A stretch of 64,000 nucleotides of DNA. It comes from Lutjanus erythropterus. Lineage: Eukaryota; Chordata; Actinopteri; Lutjaniformes; Lutjanidae. The position numbers and the translations under genes were made by a program. Shown here in pieces: positions 25,481 to 39,420 of the stretch. The notes below the pieces were generated by a model that saw only the letters and a program-made list of their open reading frames with translations, had not been told where the DNA came from and did no database searches. Position 1 is the first letter of the stretch; each line of letters starts with the position of its first letter. The stretch lies in the NCBI GenBank assembly GCA_020091685.1, contig CM034606.1, positions 19,174,695 to 19,238,694 of the forward strand. Reading direction: 5' to 3'.

Positions 25481-26233
25481 GGGAAACTTCCAGAAGCTGA
25501 AATTTAGAAAAACAACTCTATCTGTGACAACGAATGAGACGTGTGGGTACAATTACTGTGATGACTGATATTATATGATAACTAAATTACTGAATGATGT
25601 ATGAATATGGTTTCTCAGGCCAACACCTCAATAATAATGAATGATTGAAATCAAATAAGAAGTGAAACTGCACGAACAGACCCCAACCTTCTCTTAAAAA
25701 ATTTTAAAGCAATATTCTTTTGTGCCGTACAGCAACACAGCTGTTTTGTGTGAAATGCAGCAAAGACTTAGCAATGGTCCTGTTTGTTTACATTTACTAT
25801 ATTTATATATCCAAATGTGCTAAAATGAATGTGGTAATATTTATTAACAGTAAAATGCCTTTGTATACATTTAGTTCTATCCAAAACAACGAGCCTAAAG
25901 ATGTATGAATAAAAATGTCTTAGGACAGATGTGTCTTTGACTTGAAGTGAAACAAAAACAATGAAAAGCATCACAAGTTGAAGCGTTTCGCTGTCTGTTA
26001 TCCTCCCCCCTCCTCTTACCTAGCTGCCAATAAGGGTTGCCATAGTCAGAGAAGGTAAAGGGATTTCTCCTTCTCTTCAAACGACTTTGATCTGACTGAC
26101 ACACAAACGGCCCTCAGATCACAAGTCTACAGACCCTGTTGGGCCTCTCTGCCTGGTCTGCTTGTACATGTACACTTCGTCCCTGTGAGGATTCCTTACC
26201 CTCCTCCCATTTCCCTTCGTCTTCCCTTTATCC

Positions 26234-26297
26234 CCTCTTCTTCTTCCTCCTCCTCCTCCTCCTCTGCCTCCTCCTTCTACTCCTCTTCCTCTGCTGT
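26234..26297 (+). repeat. (TCC)n-type pyrimidine tract
   Basis: An imperfect run of CTT/TCC triplets on the plus strand. It produces long Ser or Arg/Gly runs in translations on either strand, which are not genes. Confidence 0.85.
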
Positions 26298-28089
26298 TTG
26301 GTGTTTTGAAACATCTGAGTACAGACATGTTCTGAGCTTTGGAGCACCCAGGGGCTCGAGATCCAGACAGAGGGAGAAAATAAAGAAACTCTACAGTGCC
26401 CACGGTGCAAAAGCTATCTCACCATTACCACTGGGGAGAAACTCTTAAACATCACCAAACGTCTGGACAGACAGAGGAGATCAGAAGACTGTTTGGTTTG
26501 TTGTTCACATAATCATACTGTCAGCTAATGGTGCACTCGGCAGCTCACAGTGGAGCCACTATGATGGGAGTCAATGCATTTATCCTAATGGATAGACAGC
26601 GTTTTATGAGGGAAAACAGAGAACAAGAACACTGTACTACACAGACTGCTGGCCCCAAAATGGAAGGGTTGTTCCTTGTAGTTTTCCAGCACAGACGTGT
26701 CAGCAGCATGGACATGAAACATGCCGTCACTGTTTCTTATCTCAATATGTCCCTGGGTGGAAAAGTGAGGCAACAGCTTACTGATGTCTTGCAGCCTGCC
26801 TGACCATTAAAACATATTTCCATGCTGATGGATGTCAGATGTAGCCTCAAAAAAAAAACATGGCTTGCCCTTGATTTCTGAGCTCATTCCCAACTACAGT
26901 TTTCTAAACTTATTCTTCATGCTTCGCAAATGGAACAAGCAAATGTGGACTATAAACAAGTTAAAATAATAGAGGAAAGAGGAGAACAAGAGTGCAGCCG
27001 GGTGAGAGCGCAGGGGCTGTTATCTCCCACAAATCTTCCTGTCTGACCAATATCAAGTTCTTGGGATGGTGGCTTGGAAGGACAGTCAGTGGTTTTTTAT
27101 AAGTGAAAGCTGTGAAAGATGTGAGTAAGTTTATCTGAAATGGAAACAGGAAATGAGTTACAGCTGTGCTGAGAATGTGGCACAGCTGTCCAGGGCCAGA
27201 GATGGTTTAAGCATTCTACAGGAGTGTAGAAAAAAAAAAAAAAAGACGTGGACTCACCCACGAAGGCTGTTAGGGGCCTGGAATTGCAGACCAAGCAAAT
27301 AAGATGGCCTGTAGTTTATTGCTTCAAGGGTGGCAAACCATGATTAAACCTGACTCAAATCACAGAGGTTAAAAGATTATTATATTAGTCCCTCATCTTC
27401 GCTGAGATGTAACAGCAAATTCTTTTCGAAGCCTTCAAGAGCTGCTATCTATAATAGCAGCTTCCAAAGGTATTTTATGGTCATGGGATTTATTCATTTA
27501 CTGACAGCATTTATCATTCAGCCCTCTTAAAAAATCATCCCCTAAAATTCAAAACATGGCAAAAACTGCAATCATACTCTAAAATCTTGGCATGAATCAC
27601 CCGAGTATCTGTCTTCACTTTTCACCCCTGGGCCCTCTAGGAAAGACTGTGGGAGATTGAAAGCCATGAAGCGACCAAAACTGCCTAGACCATACCAAAG
27701 GAAGCTCCTTTGTTCCTCTTCCAAAACAGGCTCCAAAATCTTTTTTTTTTCTTCTTTTTTTTTCCATTTGGGACCCAGCCGAGGGAAGTAGAAGTATGGC
27801 TGCCCCTCTCCATGCTCTGTTCTAATATGTTCCATGCCTTCCAGTTGCTTACATCATCAATCTGGGAGATGGCTAAGTGTGATGGGGTGAACATAAACAG
27901 TGCTTGAGTTATGGGCTAAAAGAGACACAGGTTGTGTCTCAAACATAAGTTGGCGCCCTCTTTCCCTTTCTTATGAGAGAACACTCATACGAAGTGGTCC
28001 TAATCGCTGGCGGGCATCCCAAATGGCTCTGCATGTGTTAGACGCTTTAAAGCAGTGCCACAGAGGGAGAGGACTGGAGAGAAGGACGC

Positions 28090-28904
28090 GTCTTTACTAG
28101 ACTTGAGCAGTATCTATTTTTTCATACCTTCCTGAATTTTACTGGGGCATACAATATTATGACGGTATTTGTGTAAAACTTGTGCAAAATGGCTCAACTC
28201 GACTGTAATCCCCCACAAACAGTGCTCCTTCAATTTAGGAGCTGACTGTCATAGCAAAACTATTCCACACCTACTCGGGTGCTTTTATGTGGTCTTGAGA
28301 TGCATTCACCGACAAACTCAAACCTAAACTGTACGTTTACTGCCACACAGACAACTTCAATGCTCTCTGTTTGACGGCTTACCTTTATCTTCATTTTCTT
28401 CCTTTATCTATCTTCAGAACTACTCCCAAACAGGGACAGAAGCCTTTTTCTTTTTTTTACTAGTTAGTCCTGTAACCATGGTGCTAAATACAGGGGGGGT
28501 CTAAAACCCCTTATGATGGACACATGAGACCACTTGAAAGCCTCAACAGCAAAATATTGAGGGTCTCTGTGGAAAATTTGGGATTTTTTTCTGCTTTGAC
28601 ATCATGATTACACTCAGTTAAAAACACAGACTCAAATCTAATACATTGTGTATTTACTGATTGATTGATTGATATTTGATTTACTATTTATTGAGTCTGT
28701 GTAAGACTTAAGCAAAACACTAAGCACTAGGTTGAGGGGACCCCCTGATTGCCACCTGATATTTTGCACACTGCCTGTAACTTTATCAGTTTAATAGAAA
28801 GACAAGCATGTGTATTTTTGACGGTATTGAAAATCATACCGTCTGGATTTCTTAATACCCTGGTACACCGTAATACTTTGATACCGCCCAAGCCTCGGCT
28901 TTAC
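28090..28904. mobile_element. hAT-like MITE (GCTTGGGCGGTATC-type family)
   Basis: Element 28098-28896 (about 800 bp) between near-identical 8-bp flanks GTCTTTAC (28090-28097) and GGCTTTAC (28897-28904), 7 of 8 matching. The ends TAGACTTGAGCAGTAT and ATACCGCCCAAGCCTC are inverted with a few changes. The interior has ACCGTCTGGATTTC and CCGTAATACTTTGATACCGC as in fish relatives I recall. No transposase. Confidence 0.65.
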
Positions 28905-31074
28905 AATATTGAAATTCACCCACATCATCAACATCAAGCGGCAAGCTTGTTATTGACAGCCGAGTGCCAGTCCTAATCATCTCCCTTTTAATGCTTGCTT
29001 AAAAATGCACACCCTCATGTCAAAACCTGAGTACACATTAACGCTCCCCAAATCGTCTACTTACTAAACATGTCACTAATGAATTATACATCTGACTTTT
29101 TCCCTCTCTCATATTTACATGGTGTTTCGGCAGAATTTGTGTAGTAGTTGTAAAGTATTTAATAAGTGTTTAAATATGTACGAGAGTCAAGATCTTAGGC
29201 AGTCCGTGCACTGTACAGTGGATGTTTACGCAATATCAAAAGACTCTGCTATGTCTATCAAAATGAGTAAGACATATGGATGGTTTGTTTTTCACTTGCC
29301 AAAACAGAAAGGGGAGCATGTCCACTTGGGCCCCATCAGGTCAAATCATAAAGATCCATCACTGGCTTTGCACTCTGCTAAAACGCCAAGGAAACATATT
29401 GTAGATTTTAAGACCCTTTTTATTCAGCCAGACTGTGTACTAAAACTAATTGGATTTCTGTCAATGGAAAAAATATATCCCTGGGACAGCTTTGAACTCA
29501 ATAGCTCTGACTATCCAACTGCACATGAGGGAGTGGGACCTTGCCACATGCCAAGCACCAGGGAGGAAATTTAAATCGGTGGTCAACATAAAATATTAAA
29601 ATAGCATGGTATCGAATTCTTGAAAAATGATGTCAGGGCTCATTATGGCCAGCAAGGCAGTGAATTAAGCTATATTTAGTGGGTGATAATTGAAATCATA
29701 GCTGTAGTCATTACCACTGACAAGTTTCTAAATAATACCCAATAAATCCCCTCTTTTTAGCAAGGTCCCCATGACAGCTGGCAGTGCTGAAAAATATAAA
29801 GTAGAGAAACAGAATCTCTTTTCCTTTTCTTTCCTCTATCCCCCACTGCCTCCCCCAACTCCTCTCTCTCTCTCTCTCTTAGAGCCAATAAAATGTCAGC
29901 TTTTATTCTCCTCCTCCAAAGTGTTGGCTAGATGTCAGCAGACCCTTCTAAAGCTCTGCCACTGCAAGCTGAAGGCCTGTAAATCTCTGTGTCAGTGGCA
30001 CGCCATCCGTCTTGGGATATACAATAAAAAATGTGACGCAGTCATAAAAGGAATGGCATCACTGCCCAGTATATATAATGTGAACAAAAGGAACATAAAG
30101 ATGTTCCATTCCATTCAGAATCCAAAACCACAAGATGGCCTTATATTGAAACAGAGAGGAGGAAAGCACTAGAACGCTGATGGCAGCTCCTGACAGTGAT
30201 TAACTGACGCTTCCCCTGCCATCAGTGGGCTTTTGTTGTGTTTTAACAGAGAGATAAAGATTTATACTATGTACGTTCTATTGAGGTCAAAGGAACTGTG
30301 CAGAACTGAGCTGATATACTGGCAGAAAGGATCAGGATGACAATGTTCTGCATTTTCATTGTCAACGAACACCGTGGAAAGACCAAACGATCAACAATGA
30401 ATTAATCCTACTAGCAGGTATTTCCTGTGTAGTCAAAGCCTGATATAGCATACTCCTCTATGCTGTAGACCTCTATTGTCATCCAAAAACTATTAAAAAC
30501 ACATCAATGAACACCACCAATGCACCGGTTTACATGCTCCTTTATTACCATGAACATGGGCTCTGCAGTTTATTTTGAATCAATCCCACACACACTCTCC
30601 TGCTGCTGTAAATACTTAGAATATCCGGTGTGTATTAATCTCCTGCTGAAAATACTCCCTAACAAATGCCCTAATTGCCCCTGTTTTAGTAATGTAATAT
30701 GGCAGCTTGGTCAGTGCGCTTATGCTTCAAACTATAACGCTGTAGATGCCCCAGTATAGTGTCATTTTTGTTTTAATGTGTTGTCGAAGTCAGTGATGTA
30801 ATACAAGGGTGGGTTCACACCTAAAGGTCTTGTTCCTGATGCGAAGATGATGCAGTGTTTAAATTTTCCAACTGGTCCAGTTTGCATTCACAAAGGCAAA
30901 GCTCAAACTGTCCAGAAATTGTACAACACAAGTCATGTGGTGGAAAGGTTCCATTATTGGTCATCTAGTCAGCAGATAAAAAGATTCTACCTGGGTATTG
31001 TACATCGTGGAGCACTGTCAGGTTCTGTTCATGTTGATTTCTTCTTAAAACATCACGTAAGTGACGTAAGTTAA

Positions 31075-31190
31075 GCATTTGCCCAAAGCATGAGCTTTTC
31101 CTAAACCTACCCAAGTAGTCTTGTTTCCTAAACCAAAGGACATAGTTTTGTTGCCTAAACTTACCAAAGTAGTTTCTTCAAAGTCTACCA
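31075..31190 (+). repeat. Degenerate ~30-bp tandem repeat (CCTAAAC...AAGTAGT units)
   Basis: Three consecutive units: TTTTCCTAAACCTACCCAAG, TTTCCTAAACCAAAGGACAT and TTGCCTAAACTTACCAAAGT, each followed by a TAGT(C/T/T)TTG-like end. On the minus strand they translate to repeated LGNKT-like peptides, a by-product of the repeat. Confidence 0.55.
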
Positions 31191-32209
31191 ACAATGCATA
31201 TTTATTATTGCTAATTTGACTGTGGAGAGCCTGCATGTGCAAAACTGATGCTACAGTGGTACGGACAGTGTCCTAGTATGAAGCGTATAGAGCCACTGAT
31301 CAAGCTGCCATATTTGATGAGTTGAGAGTGAGAACATGTTGAAAATTACTAAGGCCAGCTGTTGTAGGAAATGACTGATCATTTTATACAAGTGAAATAT
31401 GTTTGTGACCTGATTTTAAAGAGTTGTGTCCTCAGTAGGAAGACATGAGTTTGGGGCTGTCACACAGAGAGAGAGAGAGAGAAAGTACTGAAAGATGGAC
31501 TAAAGCATTGCTGGTTTTGGTCTTTTCATTGAATTTGTTCATAATTAGAAAATATAAAATAAAAGGGAAAATACAGAATAAACATATTTTGTACCGTGCT
31601 ATTCCAGAAAATTTGGTCAGCCTGGTAAATATCTGCAAACACGGACACATATCTACCAAGTTTATTTTTATTCTTGTTTGCCTGACACTCTCGACAGCTG
31701 TCTCTTGAAAGAACTGATGTGTAACTCACTGTTGCATGTATACTTCTGCAATGCTGTGGGCAACATCGACGACTGTTATGCGGTGTCACTGTTAGTTAGA
31801 TAGTTTGTTGCCATGGTAATACTTGCCACTTCCTTAAACAAGGCTGGCAGAAGAAGTACAAAAATATCCATGAGTGAAAGAACAGCAACCTTGCAAGAAC
31901 CAGCAGAGCGGACCACTGATTATGTGATCGCTCCACCCAACCTATTAATTTAGCTGTATGTGTTCTTACTGTCGCTCAGGTAGGCCATGTTTTGCTGGAT
32001 ATGGTGTGATTACTATATTTTGCAAGAGGACATGGGCATGAATGATCAAGCATAAAGCTGGAAATCAGAGCATCAAGACCTGATTTTGTCAGGTGACACT
32101 TTTTGGTCCTTTTTTAAAATAATGACTGACAGAAAATGAATATAATATTCATAAGTATGTTTTCATTAGTGTCAAATGAAAATAAGAATTACTGTGTTTT
32201 TTTCTTTAC

Positions 32210-32470
32210 CTTAAAATGAGCCATTTACATCTGCAGAGGGTGGAGGTCCTGGTCCATAGAGTCCACCATGTTTCTGCAGTAGTCCAAACCAAACACTTCC
32301 GCTGGATACAGCCTTTGGCATTTTGCGCAAATTTTGCAGCCACCATAGTCTCTCCTACAAGCTTGGAAGGACAGGGTGAGACGAGGTGTTTGCAATCTAC
32401 AATATTGCAGTTAGCAGCCACTAAATCCAACACTGGTCCCTTAAATACAAATGTGTTTAGTGTCAATGTA
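32210..32470 (-). repeat. Dispersed fish repeat fragment
   Basis: CCACCATGTTTCTGCAGTAG and the following stretch up to about 32470 resemble a repeat I recall in very many copies in spiny-rayed fish. Open frames of 90-96 codons exist on both strands, but they follow the repeat and are not gene-like. Assignment is from memory, with no second copy in the window. Confidence 0.35.
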
Positions 32471-32668
32471 GATTTCAACTGTACATCAGAATATAATATA
32501 GAGTAATATACTGAACTCTATTTGAGTGGTGTTTCCATTTAAAACCCCCCTTCAGTACTTTAATTTTCACTGAGAAGACATGGATTTACCAACTGAATAT
32601 CTAATTCAGTCTGTCCCATTTATGCATGTACTTCATATGCATTTAAAATGTGGTTTTACTAAAAGCCA

Positions 32669-32689
32669 GATTATATATATATATATAGG
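32669..32689 (+). repeat. (AT)n microsatellite
   Basis: A short run of about nine to ten AT units between CCAGAT and AGGAG. Confidence 0.85.
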
Positions 32690-35600
32690 AGAAATTCAAA
32701 CAATTGATTCAAACAAATACTTGGCCTTATAGCATATTGACCACATTTAATGAGATCCACTGGTGTGGACATGAGGATAAAATATGCAGCTCATCTGCAA
32801 ACATCATCTGCCCCTCAGGCAAATTTTAGCTTAAGTGAATATTGCTGGACAGAGAAAGCACAAAACGAGACAAAATGAAGGCCATATTATTGTGGTTTGG
32901 TTGTGATTTGCAGGAAGCTTTCAACCATATACAAGTTGTCCATTTTGACAAAAAAAAGGATTTCAGTTTGCTTTTAGTTACATTGGAAGATTGCTGTCTT
33001 AATTGACTTGATGCAGTGAGAGGTTTTGTGTCAGATGCCAACACTGTAACCTTTGACATTACGATAGAGACTGCTCAAATGTCCCAAAATAAAACGCCAT
33101 TAAAACAACTTGAGCCATCACAAATTACGTCTTCACTACGGGACTCTGCGACTGCTGGCACTGTTTTAACTGTCCTCAACAGCGAGGAAAGTATCCGCAG
33201 CAATCACATAAAAGAAAATTCTCATTTAAGCTCAAATTGGAGAGATGGAGGAACAAGACAAGCCATCCATTATGCGTAACATCCTTAGCTCCATGTCATC
33301 CCATCACTTTCCCAGGAGCAGTACATCATTTGAAAAACAAAACACATCCCCGTGAAAATTAAAAAGGTTTTTTTTTTTTTCAAAATCATAGAATGGTACA
33401 AAATATCAATGTCCTTGATATGAATAAGTTATTTCCTGCCAGACCTTGTCCCCCTCATCTGTCTGGTTTAAATCTCTTAGGGCTGGGAGAGCTCTGCATT
33501 CTCCTTAATTTATGAGACACAGATCAGGTTATCCTGGAATATCGGCCTAAACAGGCCTGATAGATCGGATATGGAATATATTTCCTCAGCAGGACAGAGT
33601 ACGTCACCACTATTACCAGACGCACACATACTCTACGCTCCCAGTTAAGTGATTTGAGGACTTCATACTGCCAATGTTTCATATCCTCTCCTCCTAACTG
33701 ACACTTTATCTGCATACCGGCATCTCTGAAGATTGAACACTTAGGCAAGACAATGACAGGCTCTCTTGCTGTTGTCACTTCTCATTCTAGGACTGGTCTA
33801 ATGCCTCTTACTGGGCTTCTGCCAATAACAGACCACCCCTCCTTCTCCTTCTCCTCCTCCCCTCGCCATCAAACAACCAGAGTCTACCTAGCTTGGATAG
33901 AAAAGGAGCACTTGATGTCTGTGACACTCATTTGTCAATTAGCAGGCCCCTTCCCGTGTTGACACACAGCAACTTGAAAGACAGAGCGGTGCCTGTGACG
34001 AATTAAGAGAGACAGATGAGTGAGGCATGAGCGGCGGAGTAATACTATAATGTTCTTTAGATATGAATATAAAATGACACAGCTGACAGGCCATACAAGG
34101 TTTTATTTCATTTCTCAGTGTACCAGGCCTCCCTACTTTGTCTTCTTTGTTCTCTTTTCATCAGACCGCTTACATCTCATTTTGACAGCCGGGCGACATT
34201 TAGAGCACTTTCGTTTTAAAATGCGAGTTAGCATTCTTGATTTGTCATTAAAATGCAAAACGCCTGCCATCACCAACATAGCCTGGGTGAGCACATACCC
34301 CGTCAGACACACACAGGAACACACATACTGTACATACACACACATATACACAGGTAGCTGAGGTTCATCTGCAATGCAAAAGTCCAATATGGACGCCTCT
34401 TTATTAATGGCAGGCTGAATTCCACCTTAAAAGTCTAATATGTGGATTTCACCTGTAACACATGATTCTTACAAGTACAAATGAATTGAATATCTTTGTG
34501 GTAAGAAATTGTTTTCTAATCATTTTATTTGTTTATTCTCAATGGGCCCTCGTTGACTGTCTTGACAGTTAACTAGATGGTTATATTTCATCCCCTACGC
34601 AGGTAAATCCACAAAAGAATCAAGGGATTGAATGTAGAGTAGACAATTTGCAACTCTCGTCATGTTCCAGCTGTAATGCAGCTGCCAGAACTGATCGCGA
34701 CCGCTCTGGACAATGCTTGCAATTCCACCACAATGAGAAATGTCCCAGAAGAGGCTCTCCGATCTGGGAATCTGAGAATACTCGAATACAACCAGATCAC
34801 CTTTTGACTGGAGTCAACTGATTTGCAAAATAGCAACTTGGACTTTTCACACTATTTTATCCAATATTTTGCCACAGTGGACAGAATATTAGAAATACCT
34901 TCAACATGACACTACCACAACACAGCCACCAAAATGATCATAGATCGGAATCAAAATCAACCTCTCAGGCACAGTCACAAAAAAAAAAAAGAGTACGCTA
35001 AGGTGGGAATTCCTGCATGACTGTCGTATTGTGATAGTTTTTACAGGTGTTCAGCATTTTATGCAACATACTTAAATAAAGTTGTGCTGCAGACAGTATT
35101 TGTGTAACAGATTAAATGGTCTGTAAAAATGCGGATCTACTGCCATCACAAACATTAAGTAAACTGTAGCAAACATTGGACTGTTGTTTGTAATGTATTT
35201 TACAGGCAGTAATGTGTCCCATGTGTTGACAGGACAAGTGATGGACAGATCTAACTAACTATAGCAGATCTAAGTAAATTAAAGCAGGCTTAACTTTCAG
35301 GTTAGGTTTAAGGTTTCACAAATGCTGTCACTCCACAAACGTGATTTGTTTATCAAGATGCCATGTCAGATTTGATATGAACGGTTGTCACTGCTCTAAC
35401 AATGTTAGGATTCTTCCTGTGACTCACAGACACGCGTCCTCCTCAAAACCTCATGTGTCCAGGATAGTAAGACTGCATGTAACAGATGGAGGCACCCAAA
35501 GTGCACCCGAGTCACCGAGGAGAATCATGTCATGACAGCACATGCCCACTCACTGCATTGTGTACACACCTGACCTGGAACAAAGTGGACGACACAACAC

Positions 35601-38600
35601 TATCCAAGACAGAAATCTCACTGTGAGCCGCACTTCTCAACACATTGATGAGACAGGCTGACACTGCAGCACACACAGGGAGAGGTGTGGGTGTGACAGC
35701 CCGCTACCATAATTTCATCCTGCCATTACCTGCCCAGCCACTCACAGTTAAGCTCACAGAGACAGATGCACAAACACTGCATGCAAGCAAACATGCACAA
35801 ACACACACAAACATAAACATAAGTGCAACACACACACCCAAACGCACAGGACTCAGTTAAAGGTGGTGCCAGTACACTGCTTCTCATTGCGAGTCATTGT
35901 CAGGTTGCCGGATGAGTGTTGTCAATTGAGCTGACAGAAATAAGCATATTAGCTACAACAAACTCTGGCAATGTCTCTCTCTCCATTTGAGTTGAGCGGC
36001 ATGAAGAAGTGCACGATGCTGAAGGCAGTCCACTGACTTTCACTAACATGTGCATCTGTTTACACCTGGTTTGCCTGAGCTGACACTGAAACGAGGTCAT
36101 GGTGTCAATACACAAATGTCTCTACTACCTGACATGTAGCGTCAGATAGTAGATTCTTGAATGTTGAAGCAAGGAGACAAATAATATTTATGATACTGTG
36201 ATATAAGGGTTACTATAATCTATGATTTTGGACACCATAATATTGTCATCTTTTCTTGACATTTGAGGCTCCATAGGGAGCATTATTGGTATCTAGCAAT
36301 AACTGCTTAAAAACAACAAAAAAATCTAAATTACTGTAATGCCATACCATAAAATGATCTTACTTATATGATATTTGGATGATTCATTTCTTTACCACAC
36401 AGGCAAAAGTGTGCCTTTACCTTTATTTTAGTCATAATACACTATGTCTGTTTGAATGTGACATTTAATGAATAATTCTGAATGGATAAAGTTGATATCT
36501 GGAATTTTGGGTATCCCCCTAAAAAATGTTGCTTGTATTCATTGTTTTCAGTATGACAGTCATAGAAAAACAATCCGAGAAAAATATGTCTGAAAATGTT
36601 ATCCAAAGTAAATATTGACCATTTTGAAGCTGAGTTGATTTGTTACAATTTCATTATGAGATCGTAGAAACTGGTATTAACACGAGTTCCTTGGTGACCC
36701 AATCACAAGTGGGCAGCTGGGAGTACAGGTATGAAAGCACCCTGGATGTGGTTGTCAGACCACATTTGGAGGCGGTTTGGCGCACATGTGACCACATTCT
36801 TTTTGCAGTGTGCACGCAATGTGTCCTGGACCACATTAAAAGACTACCTACTCAACTGATGTCCTGTACGCACAACTTTACACCATTTGGTTCACTCTAA
36901 TGCAAATTACGTCTTAGAAATCCCTTACCTGTAACAGATGTTTGTGAACCCTCTAGTAACCCAGGACTCCCTTAAAAAAATGCCATATTTTGAGAGTTTT
37001 GAGTGAGCAGAAACTTTACAAACTTTATGAAACACTGTCTACAATAAATTATTAATTAGTTGGGCCTTCTTGTATGTTTGGCAAATGTTATACATCACTT
37101 TATTTATTTCTTTGCAGAATAAAACAGTATCAGTTTGTCACAGCATGTTAATGTCTATACCTCTTGAGCCACCAGTTAAAAACAACGGTACATTTTGCAA
37201 ACCTGTTTATTTGCATACAGAGCAGTGAAGTAAACGGCTATGGTGAATTCTTAATCATTCAGGCCGTCTTGTAGATTTTGCATTAAATTCAAATCAATAA
37301 GTTGTTTTTTTTTCTTTGTAAAAAACGTTGTGTTGCTGAGAAGAGCAGACAGGAGAGACACGCCGTTGTACGCTGACACACCTTTACTCTCTCTGACTCT
37401 GTCATTAATGCCTTTCTTTGTCGTCTGTCATGTGAAAACATCAGATTTCCACACAGTCAGAAAAAGCACAAGTGTGCAAACTGTACATAGTTCAGGTATA
37501 AAATTCCAGTGCATCATGGAGCGTATCTCACAGCGTCAGTTTAACCATGAGGCCCATGTAAGCTGATATAAGGGTTTAGTATGGTGATGAAATAAAAGAT
37601 AAATAAATCTATCTATTGATCTATATTTTAACTTTACATGGTAAGGGACATTCAATTGACAAAACATACTTTATCTACATATAGAGTAAGGAAGTGAGAT
37701 AGCAGCTGGTCACTCGAGACACATCTGGAGATGCATTGTAATTCCAGGTGTGAACTTGTGTACTTACAGCTGTCCTCCTGTAATCAGTACACTCAGGACG
37801 CATGTTAATGCCAGATCTGAACAGGCTTTAGGTTATAGATCAGCTCCACTGGTGAAAACCACGCATGATGGTTTTGTGCCAAGATAACCTCTTTTACACT
37901 TCAGTAGCCTACAGACTCAAATTATCATGGAAATTATTGGTCATTGGTAGAGATTTCGCTTTACAGTTTACCATTTTTTGAACAGGAAAATCTTTCCATC
38001 ATTAATCTGTGAGTCAGGGATCTCTAAGGTGCATATGGGGATCACAACTGCTGGCTATGCCTTAGTAAGCATATAACTTTATCACATGTTGAGCTGCTTA
38101 TTGAATTTCACAGCTCCACCCACCCATGACCTCCTTGTGTTGTCATGTGAGCACCTATCGCAGCAGAGAACAGAGCTTAGGAGAAAATAGTAGATATATA
38201 GGTCTAACCATACTGTTAGGTCAGTAATGTATACTTTATAGTTGTAGATAGACATACAGTGTTCTGACACTGACTGGAACTTATTGTATCCAGACATCTC
38301 ACTTGTGGGAATCAGCTTTAAAACATTTTACAAACGTATGTAAAAGTATCTTCACACAACATGCAGTCGGTTTAAAAAGCCAACAGGAGATGAAATGTTT
38401 ACAACAAAAAAGGAAAATTATCTTTCTAGAGATGTTTTATGTTAGTTTGCTCTACAGGTTTTCGATATGAATCATTCTAACACACAGTCTGCAGAAGAAA
38501 AAGATGAAGCACTATGTAACAGATCACTTTGCCCAATAGCAAACCATCAATCAATAGTCCACTGATATGAGCCCCAAATGGTTCGAGTACCACTTCATTA

Positions 38601-39149
38601 CTTCTGCGCCGCTTCTCTGCCCATACCAGCCTTTGAAGTTTAGTAATGATATCTGACATGTGAGATTAGCCAAACTGAAAATTAATAATGAATTAGTAAT
38701 ATCTGAGTCATAAATATTTGATTCTAAACATCAAGTTCTTAATGTGACAGGTTCAAGGGAGAGAAACATAATGTCAGCCTTGATCTCCCTGAAAGCAAAA
38801 CACACAAGGGTTGTTTCAGTCAGATTTCATAACACTGTTCACGAGACATGGACAGGACAGGCTTTTACTTTCTCTGAGGTGATGCCAAGACTTCTACTGT
38901 TCGACTGGCCAGCTATTTTGCCCACGGGGTGGAGGGGGATCAATTCTCAGATGGATCGTGATTCTCTCCTGAAAGATTATGAATTCATGTAGAAAAGTCA
39001 GTCAGAAATTTAAAAACCCAATTTTCTACATTAGGATCACCTGAAACAAGTTTGCCATGCATATTGCAGATCAATCATTATGTGTAATTTACACAACAAT
39101 GACATCAACAAGTTGCCTGCTGTTAGCTGTTTTGTTTGTTTTGTTATTC

Positions 39150-39420
39150 ACTTAAAGTTATAATATGTAACATTTCCAAATTACAGTGTCTGACTACAGT
39201 ACACAGCTCAACAGTAGTCACACTACTGTTGAGCTGTGTACATATGTTAACCCAAATTTTTTCAAGAAAGATAAATGCAGAGAAATGTGTAATGTATTCA
39301 AGGGAAGGATGCATTTCCTGCACGCCATAGCTAGGTCTTATAATGTATGGAATAATGTGGGAAACCATTTGTCAGACAGTGAGGAGGGAAGACGGCGCCC
39401 ATGACAAAACATAACACGAA
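39150..39420. repeat. Dispersed repeat containing a perfect hairpin
   Basis: A stretch from TTAAAGTTATAATATGTAAC to GGAAGACGGCGCCCATGAC, both of which I recall from a frequent fish repeat. It includes the hairpin at 39199-39241. Several overlapping 64-74-codon frames here are chance. Confidence 0.4.
39199..39241. repeat. Perfect hairpin, 20-bp arms, 3-nt loop
   Basis: Arms 39199-39218 (GTACACAGCTCAACAGTAGT) and 39222-39241 are exact reverse complements, separated by CAC. Pairing stops at once outside the arms. The loop is too short for a normal microRNA precursor, so a DNA-level origin (replication template switch or transposon tip) is more likely. Confidence 0.9.

Noticed and set aside
26035..26104. 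Minus-strand frame containing NPFTFSDYGNPYWQL followed by a good donor (GTAAGAGG), like a coding exon.
   Set aside because: The acceptor side is weak (no real pyrimidine tract), the peptide matches no LRMDA segment or other family I know, and no partner exon was found. It could be a cryptic or non-coding exon, but coding is not supported.
26228..26403. Arg- or Gly-rich ORFs on the minus strand.
   Set aside because: They are translations of the TCC/CTT tract.
27400..27480. Minus-strand AALEGFEKNLLLHL, considered as the SLEGL continuation of lrmda.
   Set aside because: The frame starts right after a stop, lacks an acceptor in the right phase, and the following residues do not fit the LRMDA repeat.
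29119..29574. 151-codon plus-strand ORF, the longest outside znf503 apart from one of 154 codons at 6630.
   Set aside because: No recognisable domain, no splice or promoter context, and a composition typical of chance ORFs. Length alone is not enough in 64 kb read in six frames.
39199..39241. Hairpin considered as a microRNA precursor.
   Set aside because: A 3-nt loop with only a 20-bp stem and no extended pairing is unlike a Drosha/Dicer substrate.
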